Below, piece by piece: positions 9,081-17,255 of a stretch of DNA of 64,000 nt; within the stretch, counting starts at the first letter, position 1; every line of letters starts with the position of its first letter. Origin of the DNA: Streptomyces glaucescens (lineage in GTDB: Bacteria > Actinomycetota > Actinomycetes > Streptomycetales > Streptomycetaceae); contig NZ_CP009438.1 of NCBI RefSeq assembly GCF_000761215.1, positions 5,163,501 through 5,227,500 on the forward strand, in the 5' to 3' direction. Under the pieces are notes generated by a model, which saw nothing but the letters and a program-made list of their open reading frames with translations, was not told where the DNA came from and did not search any database. Both the position numbers and the translations under genes were made by a program.

Positions 9081-10019
9081 TCAGGCCAGCAGCCCCGACG
9101 ACTTCCACAGCCGCCGGCCGACACCGCGCAGGACGCCGATGTCGTCGAGGAAGTCGGTGAGCCGCCTGGCGCCGGTCTGCATGATCTCCCTGCGGTGGCC
9201 GCTGGCCTTCACCTGGGCCATGGCCTCCCGCTTGTCCAGGCCCACGTTGGCGTACACCTCGGGGTTCACGAAGGCGACGGAGAAGACGCGGGCGAACTCG
9301 CCGGAGGTGACGCGGGTGAACTCCTGCGACCACTTCGGCGCGGTCACCATCTGGCGCCGCAGCTCCTCACGGGCGTACCGGACGTGGCGGGCCTCCTCGA
9401 CGACGTGGATGCGCGTGACGCCGCGGATCAGCGGCTGCACCCGCTCGTCGGGGAAGGTCAGCCGCTGCATCCAGTCCAGGATCTCCTCGCCGAGCAGGGT
9501 GGCGGTGAAGGAGCCCGGCGTGGTGGAGATGGTCTTGAACAGCCGGCCGAGGTGCTGGTGGGTGCGGCTGACCGGGTACCACGGGGTGTCGCCCCGGGAG
9601 ATCAGCCGGGCGAACATCTTCGAGTGCCGGCACTCGTCCTCGATCTCGGTGAGCGCGTACCGCACGTGCGCGCTCGTCGCCGCCTTGTCGTAGATGTGCC
9701 GCACGAGCAGCTGCATCAGGATGATCTCGAACCAGATGCCCAGCGAGGCGAGCGCCGCCGACTCGTGCCGGGACAGCAGGATCCGCTGCTCCTCGCTCAT
9801 CCGCTTCCACAGCGGGGTGTCGTAGAGCGACACCAGCTCCGGCGGCCAGAACCACTTGCCCTCCTCGAAGGGGGCGTCCCAGTCGAGTTCCTTGTCCGGG
9901 TCGAAGGAGTGCTTGGCGGAAGAGTCGAGCAGCCGCTCGGCCACCTGCTCCCGGTCCTTGAGCAGGCCGAGCGCGTCTCGCAGCCCCTCGACCGCGTCGG
10001 CTTCCGTCAGGGTCGTCAT
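9081..10019 (-). CDS. AurF-type di-iron oxygenase
   Basis: Protein of 312 aa resembling the p-aminobenzoate N-oxygenase (AurF) family, non-haem di-iron enzymes that oxidise amines or related substrates. Metal-ligand segments visible are IEDECRHSKMF, LGEEILDW and VVEEARHVRYA, in the expected order, with an earlier ESAALASLGIWFE helix. ATG 10019 (MTTLTEADAVEG) is preferred over the longer frame that runs into the promoter region. It is divergent from another di-iron protein gene 138 bp away. The substrate is unknown; many Streptomyces carry this protein outside biosynthetic clusters. Confidence 0.78.
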   Translation of the reverse strand: MTTLTEADAVEGLRDALGLLKDREQVAERLLDSSAKHSFDPDKELDWDAPFEEGKWFWPPELVSLYDTPLWKRMSEEQRILLSRHESAALASLGIWFEIILMQLLVRHIYDKAATSAHVRYALTEIEDECRHSKMFARLISRGDTPWYPVSRTHQHLGRLFKTISTTPGSFTATLLGEEILDWMQRLTFPDERVQPLIRGVTRIHVVEEARHVRYAREELRRQMVTAPKWSQEFTRVTSGEFARVFSVAFVNPEVYANVGLDKREAMAQVKASGHRREIMQTGARRLTDFLDDIGVLRGVGRRLWKSSGLLA

Positions 10020-10157
10020 GGCAGTCCCATCTCGTCGTACGGAGCGCTGTTCGGTTACCCGTGGGTCACTGCTTATGAGACTGCCTGTCAGCAAGCCCGT
10101 CAATAGGTCGTGCGCGACTTGTTGACCCCGCGTCTACTACGCGGGAGCCTGCGGAGC
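10020..10157. promoter_or_regulatory. Divergent promoter region between two di-iron protein genes
   Basis: This 138-bp gap separates the start codons of the AurF-type gene and the ferritin-like gene. On the minus strand a TTGACG is followed about 18 bp later by a TCATAA-like hexamer, a weak promoter candidate. A TTGACC lies on the plus strand near 10125. No strong inverted repeat for a TetR operator was found. Confidence 0.35.
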
Positions 10158-11267
10158 ATGCCGACCTTCGACGTGTACACCAGCACACCGGACGACCCCG
10201 GCTGGGCGGTCCCCGCGACCGGCGCGGCACGCTTCAGCTGGGAGTACGACGACGGACGGGACCGCCTGCTCGCCCTCTACCAGAAGGGCAAGGACAAGCA
10301 GTGGGACGGCACCAAGCGCATCGACTGGGACCTGGAGGTCGACCCGTACGACCCCCTCGGCACCCCCGACGAGGCCCTGGCCCTCCACGGCACCAAACAC
10401 TGGGCGAAACTCACCGCCAAGGACCGCGCGGAGCTGCGCAGGCACTACGCCTCCTGGCAGTTCAGCCAGTTCCTGCACGGCGAACAGGGCGCCATGATCT
10501 GCGCCGCGCGGATCGTCGAGTCCGTGCCCGACCTCGACGCCAAGTTCTACTCCGCCACCCAGACCATGGACGAGGCCCGGCACGCCGAGATCTACGGCCG
10601 CTTCCTGCACGAGAAGATCGGGCTCCTCTACCCGATCAACGACAACCTCCAGTCCCTCCTCGGCGACACCCTGCGCGACAGCCGCTGGGACATGCCCTAC
10701 CTCGGCATGCAGGTGCTGATCGAAGGGCTGGCCCTGGCCGCCTTCGGCATGATCCGCGACACCACCGACAAGCCCCTGCCCCAGCAGATCCTCGCCTACG
10801 TCATGCAGGACGAGGCCCGGCACGTCGCCTTCGGCCGCATGGCCCTGCGCGACTACTACCAGCAGCTCACCGACGCCGAACTGCGCGAACGCGAGGAGTT
10901 CGTCATCGAGGGCTGCTACCTCATGCGCGACCGCCTGCGCGGGGTCGAGGTCCTGGAGAACTTCGGCATCCCGAAGGCCGAGGCGGAGGAGTACAGCGAG
11001 CAGTCCGAGTTCCTCGCCCTCTTCCGCAAGCTCCTCTTCAGCCGCATCGTCCCCTGCGTCAAGGACATCGGCCTGTGGGGCAAGCGCCTCCAGCAGGCCT
11101 ACGTCGACCTCGGCGTCCTGGAACTCGGCGACTCCAGCCTGGACCTGCTGATGTCCCAGGACGAGGAGATCGCCGAGAAACTGGACGCCCAGCGGTTCGC
11201 GGCCGAGGAACGGGAGCGGGCGGCGGAGGTGCGGCGCACGATCGAGGAGGGCGCCGCACCCGGCTGA
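10158..11267 (+). CDS. Ferritin-like superfamily di-iron protein
   Basis: Protein of 369 aa, rich in long helices. Two metal-binding clusters are visible: an early FLHGEQGAMICAARIV with TMDEARHAEIYGRF, and a later LIEGLALAAFGMI with MQDEARHVAFGR. This E...ExxH / E...ExxH arrangement is that of ribonucleotide reductase R2-like or ferritin-like oxidases. ATG 10158 (MPTFDVYTS) is chosen because GGGAG lies 10 bp upstream. It is divergent from the AurF-type gene, and they probably form one functional unit. The substrate is unknown. Confidence 0.75.
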   Translation: MPTFDVYTSTPDDPGWAVPATGAARFSWEYDDGRDRLLALYQKGKDKQWDGTKRIDWDLEVDPYDPLGTPDEALALHGTKHWAKLTAKDRAELRRHYASWQFSQFLHGEQGAMICAARIVESVPDLDAKFYSATQTMDEARHAEIYGRFLHEKIGLLYPINDNLQSLLGDTLRDSRWDMPYLGMQVLIEGLALAAFGMIRDTTDKPLPQQILAYVMQDEARHVAFGRMALRDYYQQLTDAELREREEFVIEGCYLMRDRLRGVEVLENFGIPKAEAEEYSEQSEFLALFRKLLFSRIVPCVKDIGLWGKRLQQAYVDLGVLELGDSSLDLLMSQDEEIAEKLDAQRFAAEERERAAEVRRTIEEGAAPG

Positions 11268-11269
11268 CC

Positions 11270-12733
11270 TCAGCGGGCCGTCCCGAGCACCGCCTCCATC
11301 ACCGCCCGGGCGATCGGTGCCGCCACCCCGCCCCCGGTGATGTCCCCGCGGTCGGCGGCCGCGTCCTCCACCACCACCGCCACCGCCACCTTCGGCTCCA
11401 GGGCCCGCCCTCCCTGCGCCCAGGAGACGAACCACGCGTACGGGGTGCCGGAGTTGCCGATGCCGTGCTGGGCCGTGCCGGTCTTGCCGCCGACCGTCAC
11501 CCCGGGGATCGCCGCGTTGGTGCCGGTGCCGTCCTCGACCACGTTCCGCATCAGCTCACGCAGCCGGACCGCGGTCGACGGACGCATCGCCTGGCGCGCC
11601 GGACGCGGACCGGCGGCGGCCACGGTCGAGCCGTGCGCCGTCGTCGTCCGCTCCACCAGGTACGGCTCGCGCACCTGCCCCCCGTTGGCCACCGCCGCCG
11701 CCACCATCGCCATCTGCAGCGGGGTCGCCCGCGTGTTGTACTGGCCGATGGCGGAGAGCGCCAGCTGCGCCCGGTCGACCGTGGTGTCGAAGGTGCTCGG
11801 CGCGACCGCGTACGGCACGCGCAGGTCCGTCGCGTTGAAGCCGAACGCCTCGGCGGTGGCCGCCATGTCCGCCACCCCGACGTCCACGCCCAGCTTGGCG
11901 AACACCGTGTTGCAGGACCACTCGAAGGCCACCCGCAGCGGCGCGTCCTCGCAGCCCTCGCTCTCGTTGGTCAGTCTCGTCCGGGTGCCGGGCAGGGTGT
12001 ACGGGGCGGGCGAGTCGGTCGGCTCGTCCACGTCCCTGACCACACCCGCGTCCAGCGCCGCCGCCGCCGTCACCACCTTGAAGGTGGAACCCGGCGGATA
12101 GGTCTGCCCCGTCGCCCGGTTGAGCATCGGCTTGCTCGGGTCCTCGTTGAGCTGCGCCCACGACCGGGCCACCGTCGCGCTGTTGCCCGACAGCGACTCC
12201 GGGTCGTACGACGGGGTGGACACCAGCGCCAGGATGCGCCCGGTCGACGGCTCCAGCGCCGCCACCGCTCCCTTGCGCGCCCCCAGCCCGGCGTACGCCG
12301 CCCGCTGGGCCGCCGCGTTCAGGGTGGTCACCACGTCACCGCCCCGGCTCCGGGCCCGGGTCAGGTCGCCCACCAGCGGGAACGGTGCCAGCATCGGGTC
12401 CGTGCCGGAGAGGATGCCGTCCTCGGTGTCCTCCAGCAGCGAGGACCCGTAGACCTGCGAGGCGAAACCGGTGACCGGGGCGTACAGCGGCCCGTCGGTG
12501 TACGTCCGCTCGTAGCGCAGCCGGCCCGCGGTGTCCTTGGAGCCCGTCACCGGGCGGCCGCCGACCAGGATGTCGCCGCGCGGCTGCCCGTAACGGGCGA
12601 TGGCCGGGCGGCGGTTGGCCGGATGGTCGTCGTACGCCGGGGCCTGGAAGACCTGGATGCGGGCGGCGTTGACCAGCAGCGCCGCCAGGAGCAGCGCGCA
12701 GAAGACGGCGGCGTGCCGGATGTGCCGGGTCAC
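11270..12733 (-). CDS. Class B penicillin-binding protein (PbpA-type transpeptidase)
   Basis: Peptidoglycan transpeptidase of 487 aa. A single N-terminal TM anchor (HAAVFCALLLAALLVNAA) is followed by a PBP dimerisation region and a transpeptidase domain with all three active-site motifs: Ser216 in GSTFK, Ser273 in SCN, and Lys417 in KTG. It crosslinks glycan strands on the outer face of the membrane. GTG 12733 overlaps the stop of the upstream ftsW/rodA-type gene by 4 bp, so the two are translationally coupled, matching the usual pairing of a SEDS polymerase with its class B PBP. Confidence 0.9.
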   Translation of the reverse strand: MTRHIRHAAVFCALLLAALLVNAARIQVFQAPAYDDHPANRRPAIARYGQPRGDILVGGRPVTGSKDTAGRLRYERTYTDGPLYAPVTGFASQVYGSSLLEDTEDGILSGTDPMLAPFPLVGDLTRARSRGGDVVTTLNAAAQRAAYAGLGARKGAVAALEPSTGRILALVSTPSYDPESLSGNSATVARSWAQLNEDPSKPMLNRATGQTYPPGSTFKVVTAAAALDAGVVRDVDEPTDSPAPYTLPGTRTRLTNESEGCEDAPLRVAFEWSCNTVFAKLGVDVGVADMAATAEAFGFNATDLRVPYAVAPSTFDTTVDRAQLALSAIGQYNTRATPLQMAMVAAAVANGGQVREPYLVERTTTAHGSTVAAAGPRPARQAMRPSTAVRLRELMRNVVEDGTGTNAAIPGVTVGGKTGTAQHGIGNSGTPYAWFVSWAQGGRALEPKVAVAVVVEDAAADRGDITGGGVAAPIARAVMEAVLGTAR

Positions 12734-14094
12734 GGTGCCACCCGCCCGTCGTACTGCCTGCGGGCCGCGTGGCTCACCCGGATCAGCAGGGCCACGATCG
12801 CCCAGTTGGTGACGACCGAGGAGCCGCCCTGGGCGAGGAACGGCATCGCCATGCCAGTCAGCGGGATCAGCCCGGTCACCCCGCCCGCGATCACGAACAC
12901 CTGGAGCGCCACGATGGAGGCGAGGCCGACCGCGAGCAGCCGCCCGAACGGGTCGCGCAGGGCGAGGCCCGCCCGGTAACCGCGCTCCACCAGCAGGCCG
13001 TACAGCAGGAAGACGGCGGACAGCCCGGCCAGGCCCAGTTCCTCGCCAGCCGTGGCCAGCACGAAGTCCGACTTGGCGGCGAAGCCGATGAGGACGGAGT
13101 GGCCGAGGCCCAGGCCGGTGCCGAGGATCCCGCCCTCGGCGAAGGCGAACAGCGACTGCGCGAGCTGACCGGGCCCCTGCCCGGCGTCGGCGGTGGCGAA
13201 CGGGTGCAGCCAGTCTTCGATCCGGCCGTGCACATGCGGCTCCAGCCGGGCCACGGCGACCGCGCCGAGCACCGCGAGCAGCAGCCCGACGGCGATCCAG
13301 CCGGAGCGGCCGGTGGCGACGTAGAGCATGACGACGAACAGGCCGAAGAAGAGCAGCGACGTGCCCAGGTCCCGCTCCAGGACCAGCACGCCCACGCTGG
13401 CCAGCCAGATCGCCACGATCGGGCCCAGCACCCGGCCGGTGGGGAGCTGGAGCCGCCAGATCCTGCGGCCGGTGTACGCCAGGGCGCTGCGGTTCGCGGA
13501 CAGGTACGCGGCGAAGAACACGGCCAGCAGCACCTTCGCGAACTCGCCCGGCTGGATGGAGAACCCGGCGACCCGGATCCAGATGCGCGCCCCGTTCACC
13601 GCCGGGAAGAAGATCGGCAGGGTGAGCAGGGCCAGCGCGACGGCCACGCAGACGTACGCGTACCGCTGGAGGAAGCGGTGGTCGCGCAGGAAGAAGACGA
13701 TCCCGGTGAACAGCGCGGCACCGAGCGCGGACCAGATGAGCTGCGCGGGGGCCGCCCGGTCGCCCGGGGTCTCCAGGTCCAGCCGGTAGATCAGCACCAG
13801 ACCCAGACCGTTGAGCAGGACGCCGATGGGCAGCAGCAGGGGGTCGGCGTAGGGGGCACGCAGCCGTACCGCCACATGGGCGAGGAGCGCCAGCACACCG
13901 AGCCCGGCGCCGTAACCGGCGGCGCCGGGCGGAAGGGTCCCGTGCCGGGCGAGACCGACGGCGCAGTAGCCGTACACCGGGAGCAGCACGGCCACCACGA
14001 TGAGGGCGAGTTCGATGCCGCGGCGCCGGGGGAGGCGTACCGCCACGGCGGGCGCTTCCACGGCCACGGCCGTTCCGGTTCCGGCCTTCGTCAT
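12730..14094 (-). CDS. FtsW/RodA/SpoVE (SEDS) family glycosyltransferase
   Basis: Polytopic membrane protein of 454 aa with about 10-12 hydrophobic segments, of the SEDS family that polymerises lipid II into glycan chains. Family segments visible include the FAKVLLAVFFAAYL loop after QPGE, the LERDLGTSLLFFGLF region, and the C-terminal TGLIPLTGMAMPFLAQGGSS. It is the first gene of a two-gene operon with the class B PBP and is probably a paralogue of the main division pair, perhaps used in sporulation or branching; that specific role is inferred. Confidence 0.9.
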   Translation of the reverse strand: MTKAGTGTAVAVEAPAVAVRLPRRRGIELALIVVAVLLPVYGYCAVGLARHGTLPPGAAGYGAGLGVLALLAHVAVRLRAPYADPLLLPIGVLLNGLGLVLIYRLDLETPGDRAAPAQLIWSALGAALFTGIVFFLRDHRFLQRYAYVCVAVALALLTLPIFFPAVNGARIWIRVAGFSIQPGEFAKVLLAVFFAAYLSANRSALAYTGRRIWRLQLPTGRVLGPIVAIWLASVGVLVLERDLGTSLLFFGLFVVMLYVATGRSGWIAVGLLLAVLGAVAVARLEPHVHGRIEDWLHPFATADAGQGPGQLAQSLFAFAEGGILGTGLGLGHSVLIGFAAKSDFVLATAGEELGLAGLSAVFLLYGLLVERGYRAGLALRDPFGRLLAVGLASIVALQVFVIAGGVTGLIPLTGMAMPFLAQGGSSVVTNWAIVALLIRVSHAARRQYDGRVAP

Positions 14095-14137
14095 GTCCGG
14101 AACCTAACCGAACGGGGCCACGCGTCCTGACTGCCCG

Positions 14138-14545
14138 TCAGCACCAGCGTGGCGCGGGACCGATGTTCTCGATGAAGCGGGCCGCCCCCCAGGCCCAGGT
14201 GCCGTCCGTGAGGAGGTACCACAGCGGATTGCCCCCGACGTTCTCGCCCGGTGTCTTGCAGAAGATCGACACGACATCACCCCGGTGGGCGGCGCGGATC
14301 ACCTGGCTGCCGCGCGTCGGGGCGCTGCGCAGCAGCAGCCTGTCGGCGGTGACGACGCCCTGGTACAGGCGCGCGTCGTGGTGCCCGTCGTCGTGGCCGC
14401 CGCCCAGGCCGCCGGACACGCCGAGGCTCGCGTCCCCGGCGCCCTGGTCGTCACTCGCGGTGGCGGGCGTGACGGCGACGGCGCCGGCCAGGACGCCGGC
14501 GGCGGTGGCTATGGCGAGACGGGTGAGGGAGGAACGCAGGGACAT
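14138..14545 (-). CDS. Secreted SH3-like domain protein
   Basis: Protein of 135 aa with a signal peptide (residues 1-30, cleavage near ATASDD). A short Gly/His/Asp-rich linker leads to an SH3b-like domain (VTADRLLLRSAPTRGS, then GDVVSIFCKT and GAARFIENIG). Bacterial SH3 domains of this kind often bind cell wall. ATG 14545 has GGAGG about 9 bp upstream. The same frame stays open upstream through the kinase region for a further 1.5 kb, but that part is a shadow of the kinase gene. Confidence 0.78.
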   Translation of the reverse strand: MSLRSSLTRLAIATAAGVLAGAVAVTPATASDDQGAGDASLGVSGGLGGGHDDGHHDARLYQGVVTADRLLLRSAPTRGSQVIRAAHRGDVVSIFCKTPGENVGGNPLWYLLTDGTWAWGAARFIENIGPAPRWC

Positions 14546-14880
14546 GAGGGGTACCTCCGTAAGGGGGCGAACGTGACTAATCGCCACATTAGGAGCGGAC
14601 GGGGCGCGTCGCCTGTCGCACTGCGCCATCGGAGAGAGGGGGCGTGCGTGAGGGGGATGGGCGCGGTGGGGGGAGGAGATGGCAGACGGTCGACGTGGGA
14701 CGCGCGACGGGCCCGGGGAGTCAAGCCCCGGGAGTCGGGCGCCGGGAGTCGGGGGCGCGTGTGAAGGAGCGTCAGGGCGGTCGAAGGGGGCCCGGCGGTC
14801 GAGGGGGCTCGGCGGTCTAGGGGGCCCGGCGGGGGAGGAGGAGACCGGGCCGGGAGCGGCGGGACCCGCGGCAGGCAGCG
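14546..14880. other. Noncoding GC-rich gap with short repeats
   Basis: This 335-bp gap lies between the SH3-like gene start and the kinase stop codon. It should hold the SH3-gene promoter. It contains three near copies of a CGGGAGTC motif (about 14713-14752) and the 17-bp tandem repeat listed separately. I see no gene. Confidence 0.5.
14776..14832. repeat. 17-bp tandem repeat, three copies
   Basis: Units begin at 14776, 14794 and 14811, each GGCGGTCGAGGGGGC-like, followed by a truncated fourth GGCGG. The copies differ at one or two positions and the first has one extra A. They lie just downstream of the kinase gene. Confidence 0.75.
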
Positions 14881-16146
14881 TCAGTGGCCGGCGCGCGCCC
14901 CCCGCGCCGGCGCGGTCCCGGGCAGGGTCAGGGTGGCCACCGCACCGCCGTCGGGCGCGTTGCCGAAGTCCAGGCGGGCGCCCAGCACCTCCGCCTGGCC
15001 CAGGGCGATGGTCAGCCCCAGGCCGTGGCCGCGCGCGCCGCCCTCGGTGCGGAACCGCTGCGGACCGTGCGCCACCAGATAGTCCGGGTAGCCGTCCCCG
15101 TGGTCCCGCACGGTCACCACCGGCCCGTCCACGGTCAGCACCACCGGCGCCCGTCCGTGCCGGTGCCCGTTCGCGACGAGGTTGCCCAGCACCCGCTCCA
15201 GCCGCCGCCGGTCCGTCTCCACCCGGGCGTCCCGCACCACCCGCACCTCCGTGTCGGTCCCCGACGCCCGCACGACCCGCCGGGCCAGCGCCCCCAGCTC
15301 CTCGCCGTCCAGCTCCAGCCGCTCCCGCCCGGTGTCCAGCCGGGAGATCTCCAGCAGGTCCTCGGTCAGCGTGCGCAGCGCGGCCACCCGGTCGCGCACC
15401 AGTTCCGTCGGCCGGCCGGGCGGCAGCAGCTCGGCCGCGGCGTGCAGCCCGGTCAGCGGCGTGCGCAGCTCGTGCGCCACGTCCGCGGTGAACCGCTGCT
15501 CGGCCAGCAGCTTGCCCTGCAACGAGCCCGCCATGGAGTCCAGCGCGGCGGCCACCACGCCCACCTCGTCCTGCGGCCGGCGCGGGTCCCCGGCCCGCCG
15601 GTCGTGCACCCGCGCGTCGAGATCGCCGGCGCTGATCCGCCGCGCGACCCGGGCCGTGGCGTGCAACCGCCGGGTCACCCGGGTCACCGCGAACGCCCCG
15701 ACCAGCACCGTCGCCCCGATCGCGAGCGCCGAGGACCAGAGGATCGCCCGGTCCAGTCCCTCGATGGTGCGGGCCTGCTGTGCGTAGTCGACGGCCACGG
15801 TCAGGGCGCGCCCGCCGTCGGCGGGCCCCGCGGCCCACATCGTGGGCCGGCCCCGGTGGTCGGCGACCATCGTGCCGCGCCGGCCCGACAGGGCCAGTTC
15901 GCGCAGCGGCCCGGGCAGCTCCCCCGGGTCGAGACCCGCGCCGGGCGGCAGCGGATCCCCGGCCTCGTACGCCTCCGTCGCGTCCGCCAGCCGGGACAGC
16001 GCGAGGTCCCGGGCCTCGCCGACCGTCTGGTGGGTCACCGAGACGTGGACGAGGGCGCCGAGCATGGCGGCGAGGGCGCAGCACATCACGGTGATGAACA
16101 GCGCGGCCTTCACGGCCAGGGCACCGGCCCACCGCGGAAGCCTCAT
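14881..16146 (-). CDS. HAMP-domain sensor histidine kinase
   Basis: Protein of 421 aa. TM1 (about 10-33), a short extracytoplasmic sensor, TM2 (about 135-157), a HAMP linker, a HisKA domain with phosphorylated His225 in AHELRTPL, and a HATPase domain with an N-box (GNLVANGHRHG), RDHGDGYPD and GHGLGLTIAL. It autophosphorylates and should pass phosphate to a response regulator, but none is adjacent. Its ATG overlaps the stop of the upstream lipoprotein gene (ATGA), so the two are one unit. The layout resembles CseA/CseC without CseB. Confidence 0.88.
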   Translation of the reverse strand: MRLPRWAGALAVKAALFITVMCCALAAMLGALVHVSVTHQTVGEARDLALSRLADATEAYEAGDPLPPGAGLDPGELPGPLRELALSGRRGTMVADHRGRPTMWAAGPADGGRALTVAVDYAQQARTIEGLDRAILWSSALAIGATVLVGAFAVTRVTRRLHATARVARRISAGDLDARVHDRRAGDPRRPQDEVGVVAAALDSMAGSLQGKLLAEQRFTADVAHELRTPLTGLHAAAELLPPGRPTELVRDRVAALRTLTEDLLEISRLDTGRERLELDGEELGALARRVVRASGTDTEVRVVRDARVETDRRRLERVLGNLVANGHRHGRAPVVLTVDGPVVTVRDHGDGYPDYLVAHGPQRFRTEGGARGHGLGLTIALGQAEVLGARLDFGNAPDGGAVATLTLPGTAPARGARAGH

Positions 16147-16904
16147 CGCCGGCTCTCCGTGGGCGAGGGCGTGCCGCGGCTGGGGGCGGGGGACGGTGTG
16201 CGGCGGCCCGGGGCGGGTGAGGGTGTGCCGCGGCCGGTGCGCAGCATCTCGTCGTGGGTGAGCAGCATCGCCCGCTGGTCCCGGTCCCAGCTCCACTGGA
16301 GCCGGTACTCGTAGCCCTTCAGCTCCGACGGCGACCGGATGATCACCGACCGCCCGGCCAGCTCCACCCCGCTGACGGCGTCGTCCCAGCTCATGACCCG
16401 CACCAGCCGGCCGTTCTCCACCGTGTACACCCGCACGGCGGTCAGTTCGCCGGGCAGCTGCCGGAAGCCGAGCGTGAGGTCGTCGTGGCCGTCGCCGGTC
16501 AGGTCCCGGTAGTACGGGGTGAGCACGGGACACCGGCCGTGGCCCGCGCCCGCCGCGCACTCGGCCATGCGCGCGCCCGTCTCCCGGTAGGCGGCGCCGG
16601 CGCCCTCGTACTCGCCCGGACTCGCGTCGATCTCCGTCCGTACGACGGCCACCGGATCCACCGCGCGCACGTCCCCGCCGGGGACCCGGACCCCCTTGAC
16701 GACCTGGCGTTCCACCTCGCCGATCTCGTAGGCGGGGCTGGACGCGGGCGGCAGCGCCGGCCACAGCCGGGCCGGTCCCTCGGCGGTCGGCGTGGGCCCC
16801 GCGCCCCGCAGCCCGCCGGTGTCTCCGCAGCCCGCGACGGCGAGGCCGGAGACCAGCAGCAGGGCGGCGACGGCACAGGTGCGGGGGCGGACGCGGGCGG
16901 GCAC
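16143..16904 (-). CDS. Lipoprotein paired with the sensor kinase
   Basis: Protein of 253 aa with a lipoprotein signal peptide; the lipobox is LAVAGC with Cys26. The mature protein is a soluble extracytoplasmic domain with no recognised family, ending in a Pro/Ser/Thr-rich tail. A segment RDLTGDGHDDLTLGF resembles a calcium-binding DxDxD loop. GTG 16904 is the chosen start, with CGGAG upstream. Translational coupling to the kinase suggests it modulates signal sensing at the membrane, as CseA does; this is inferred from layout, not from sequence similarity. Confidence 0.72.
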   Translation of the reverse strand: MPARVRPRTCAVAALLLVSGLAVAGCGDTGGLRGAGPTPTAEGPARLWPALPPASSPAYEIGEVERQVVKGVRVPGGDVRAVDPVAVVRTEIDASPGEYEGAGAAYRETGARMAECAAGAGHGRCPVLTPYYRDLTGDGHDDLTLGFRQLPGELTAVRVYTVENGRLVRVMSWDDAVSGVELAGRSVIIRSPSELKGYEYRLQWSWDRDQRAMLLTHDEMLRTGRGTPSPAPGRRTPSPAPSRGTPSPTESRR

Positions 16905-17036
16905 GGCACTCCGGTGATCAGGATGGCCAGGGACCCGTACACCTTATTCGTACGGACGTCCTTTTTGCGTATCACGGGCAACCGGAACGATCATCCCGCA
17001 CACGGGCGCACGCCGCCCCCGTACCCGCCCGCACGG

Positions 17037-17183
17037 GTACGTCGCCCGCACCCGCACGGTACGTTGCCCGTACTCGCACGCGTACGTCGCCCGCATCCGC
17101 ACGGGTACGTCGCCCGCATCCGCACACGCACGTCGCCTGCGTCCGTACCGTACGGCGCCTGCACTCGCACGGTGCCCGCACGC
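17037..17183. repeat. 22-23 bp tandem repeat (minisatellite), about six copies
   Basis: Units start at 17037, 17059, 17082, 17105, 17128 and 17150, each of the form GTACGTCGCCCGCATCCGCAC with a few substitutions, and a partial unit follows. The period is not a multiple of three, so it is unlikely to be coding. It fills most of the 351-bp gap (16905-17255) between the lipoprotein promoter and the phosphatase stop. The rest of the gap shows an AT-richer stretch (16925-16975) that probably carries the lipoprotein promoter. Confidence 0.85.
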
Positions 17184-17233
17184 GTGCGTCGCCCCCGCAC
17201 GCCCTCGCACCCCGGGGACTCCGCCCGCCCGTC

Positions 17234-17255
17234 CCCGCCCCGCCGCGGGGGCGGG
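17234..17255 (-). terminator. Stem-loop directly after the phosphatase stop codon
   Basis: CCCGCCCC (17234-17241) pairs with GGGGCGGG (17248-17255) across a 6-nt loop. It lies immediately 3' of the minus-strand phosphatase gene. There is no T-tract, as is common in high-GC terminators. Confidence 0.5.

Noticed and set aside
10020..10157. A TetR operator palindrome (CTTGCTGACAG...AAGCAG) between the di-iron genes.
   Set aside because: Only 5 of 13 positions are complementary, no better than chance.
14546..16132. Extension of the SH3-like protein through the kinase region as one long minus-strand frame.
   Set aside because: The upstream part is Arg/Gly/Pro-rich and lies out of frame with the well-supported kinase; a signal peptide and ribosome binding site mark the start at 14545.
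17037..17183. The tandem array as a CRISPR.
   Set aside because: Units are contiguous without spacers, and there are no cas genes.
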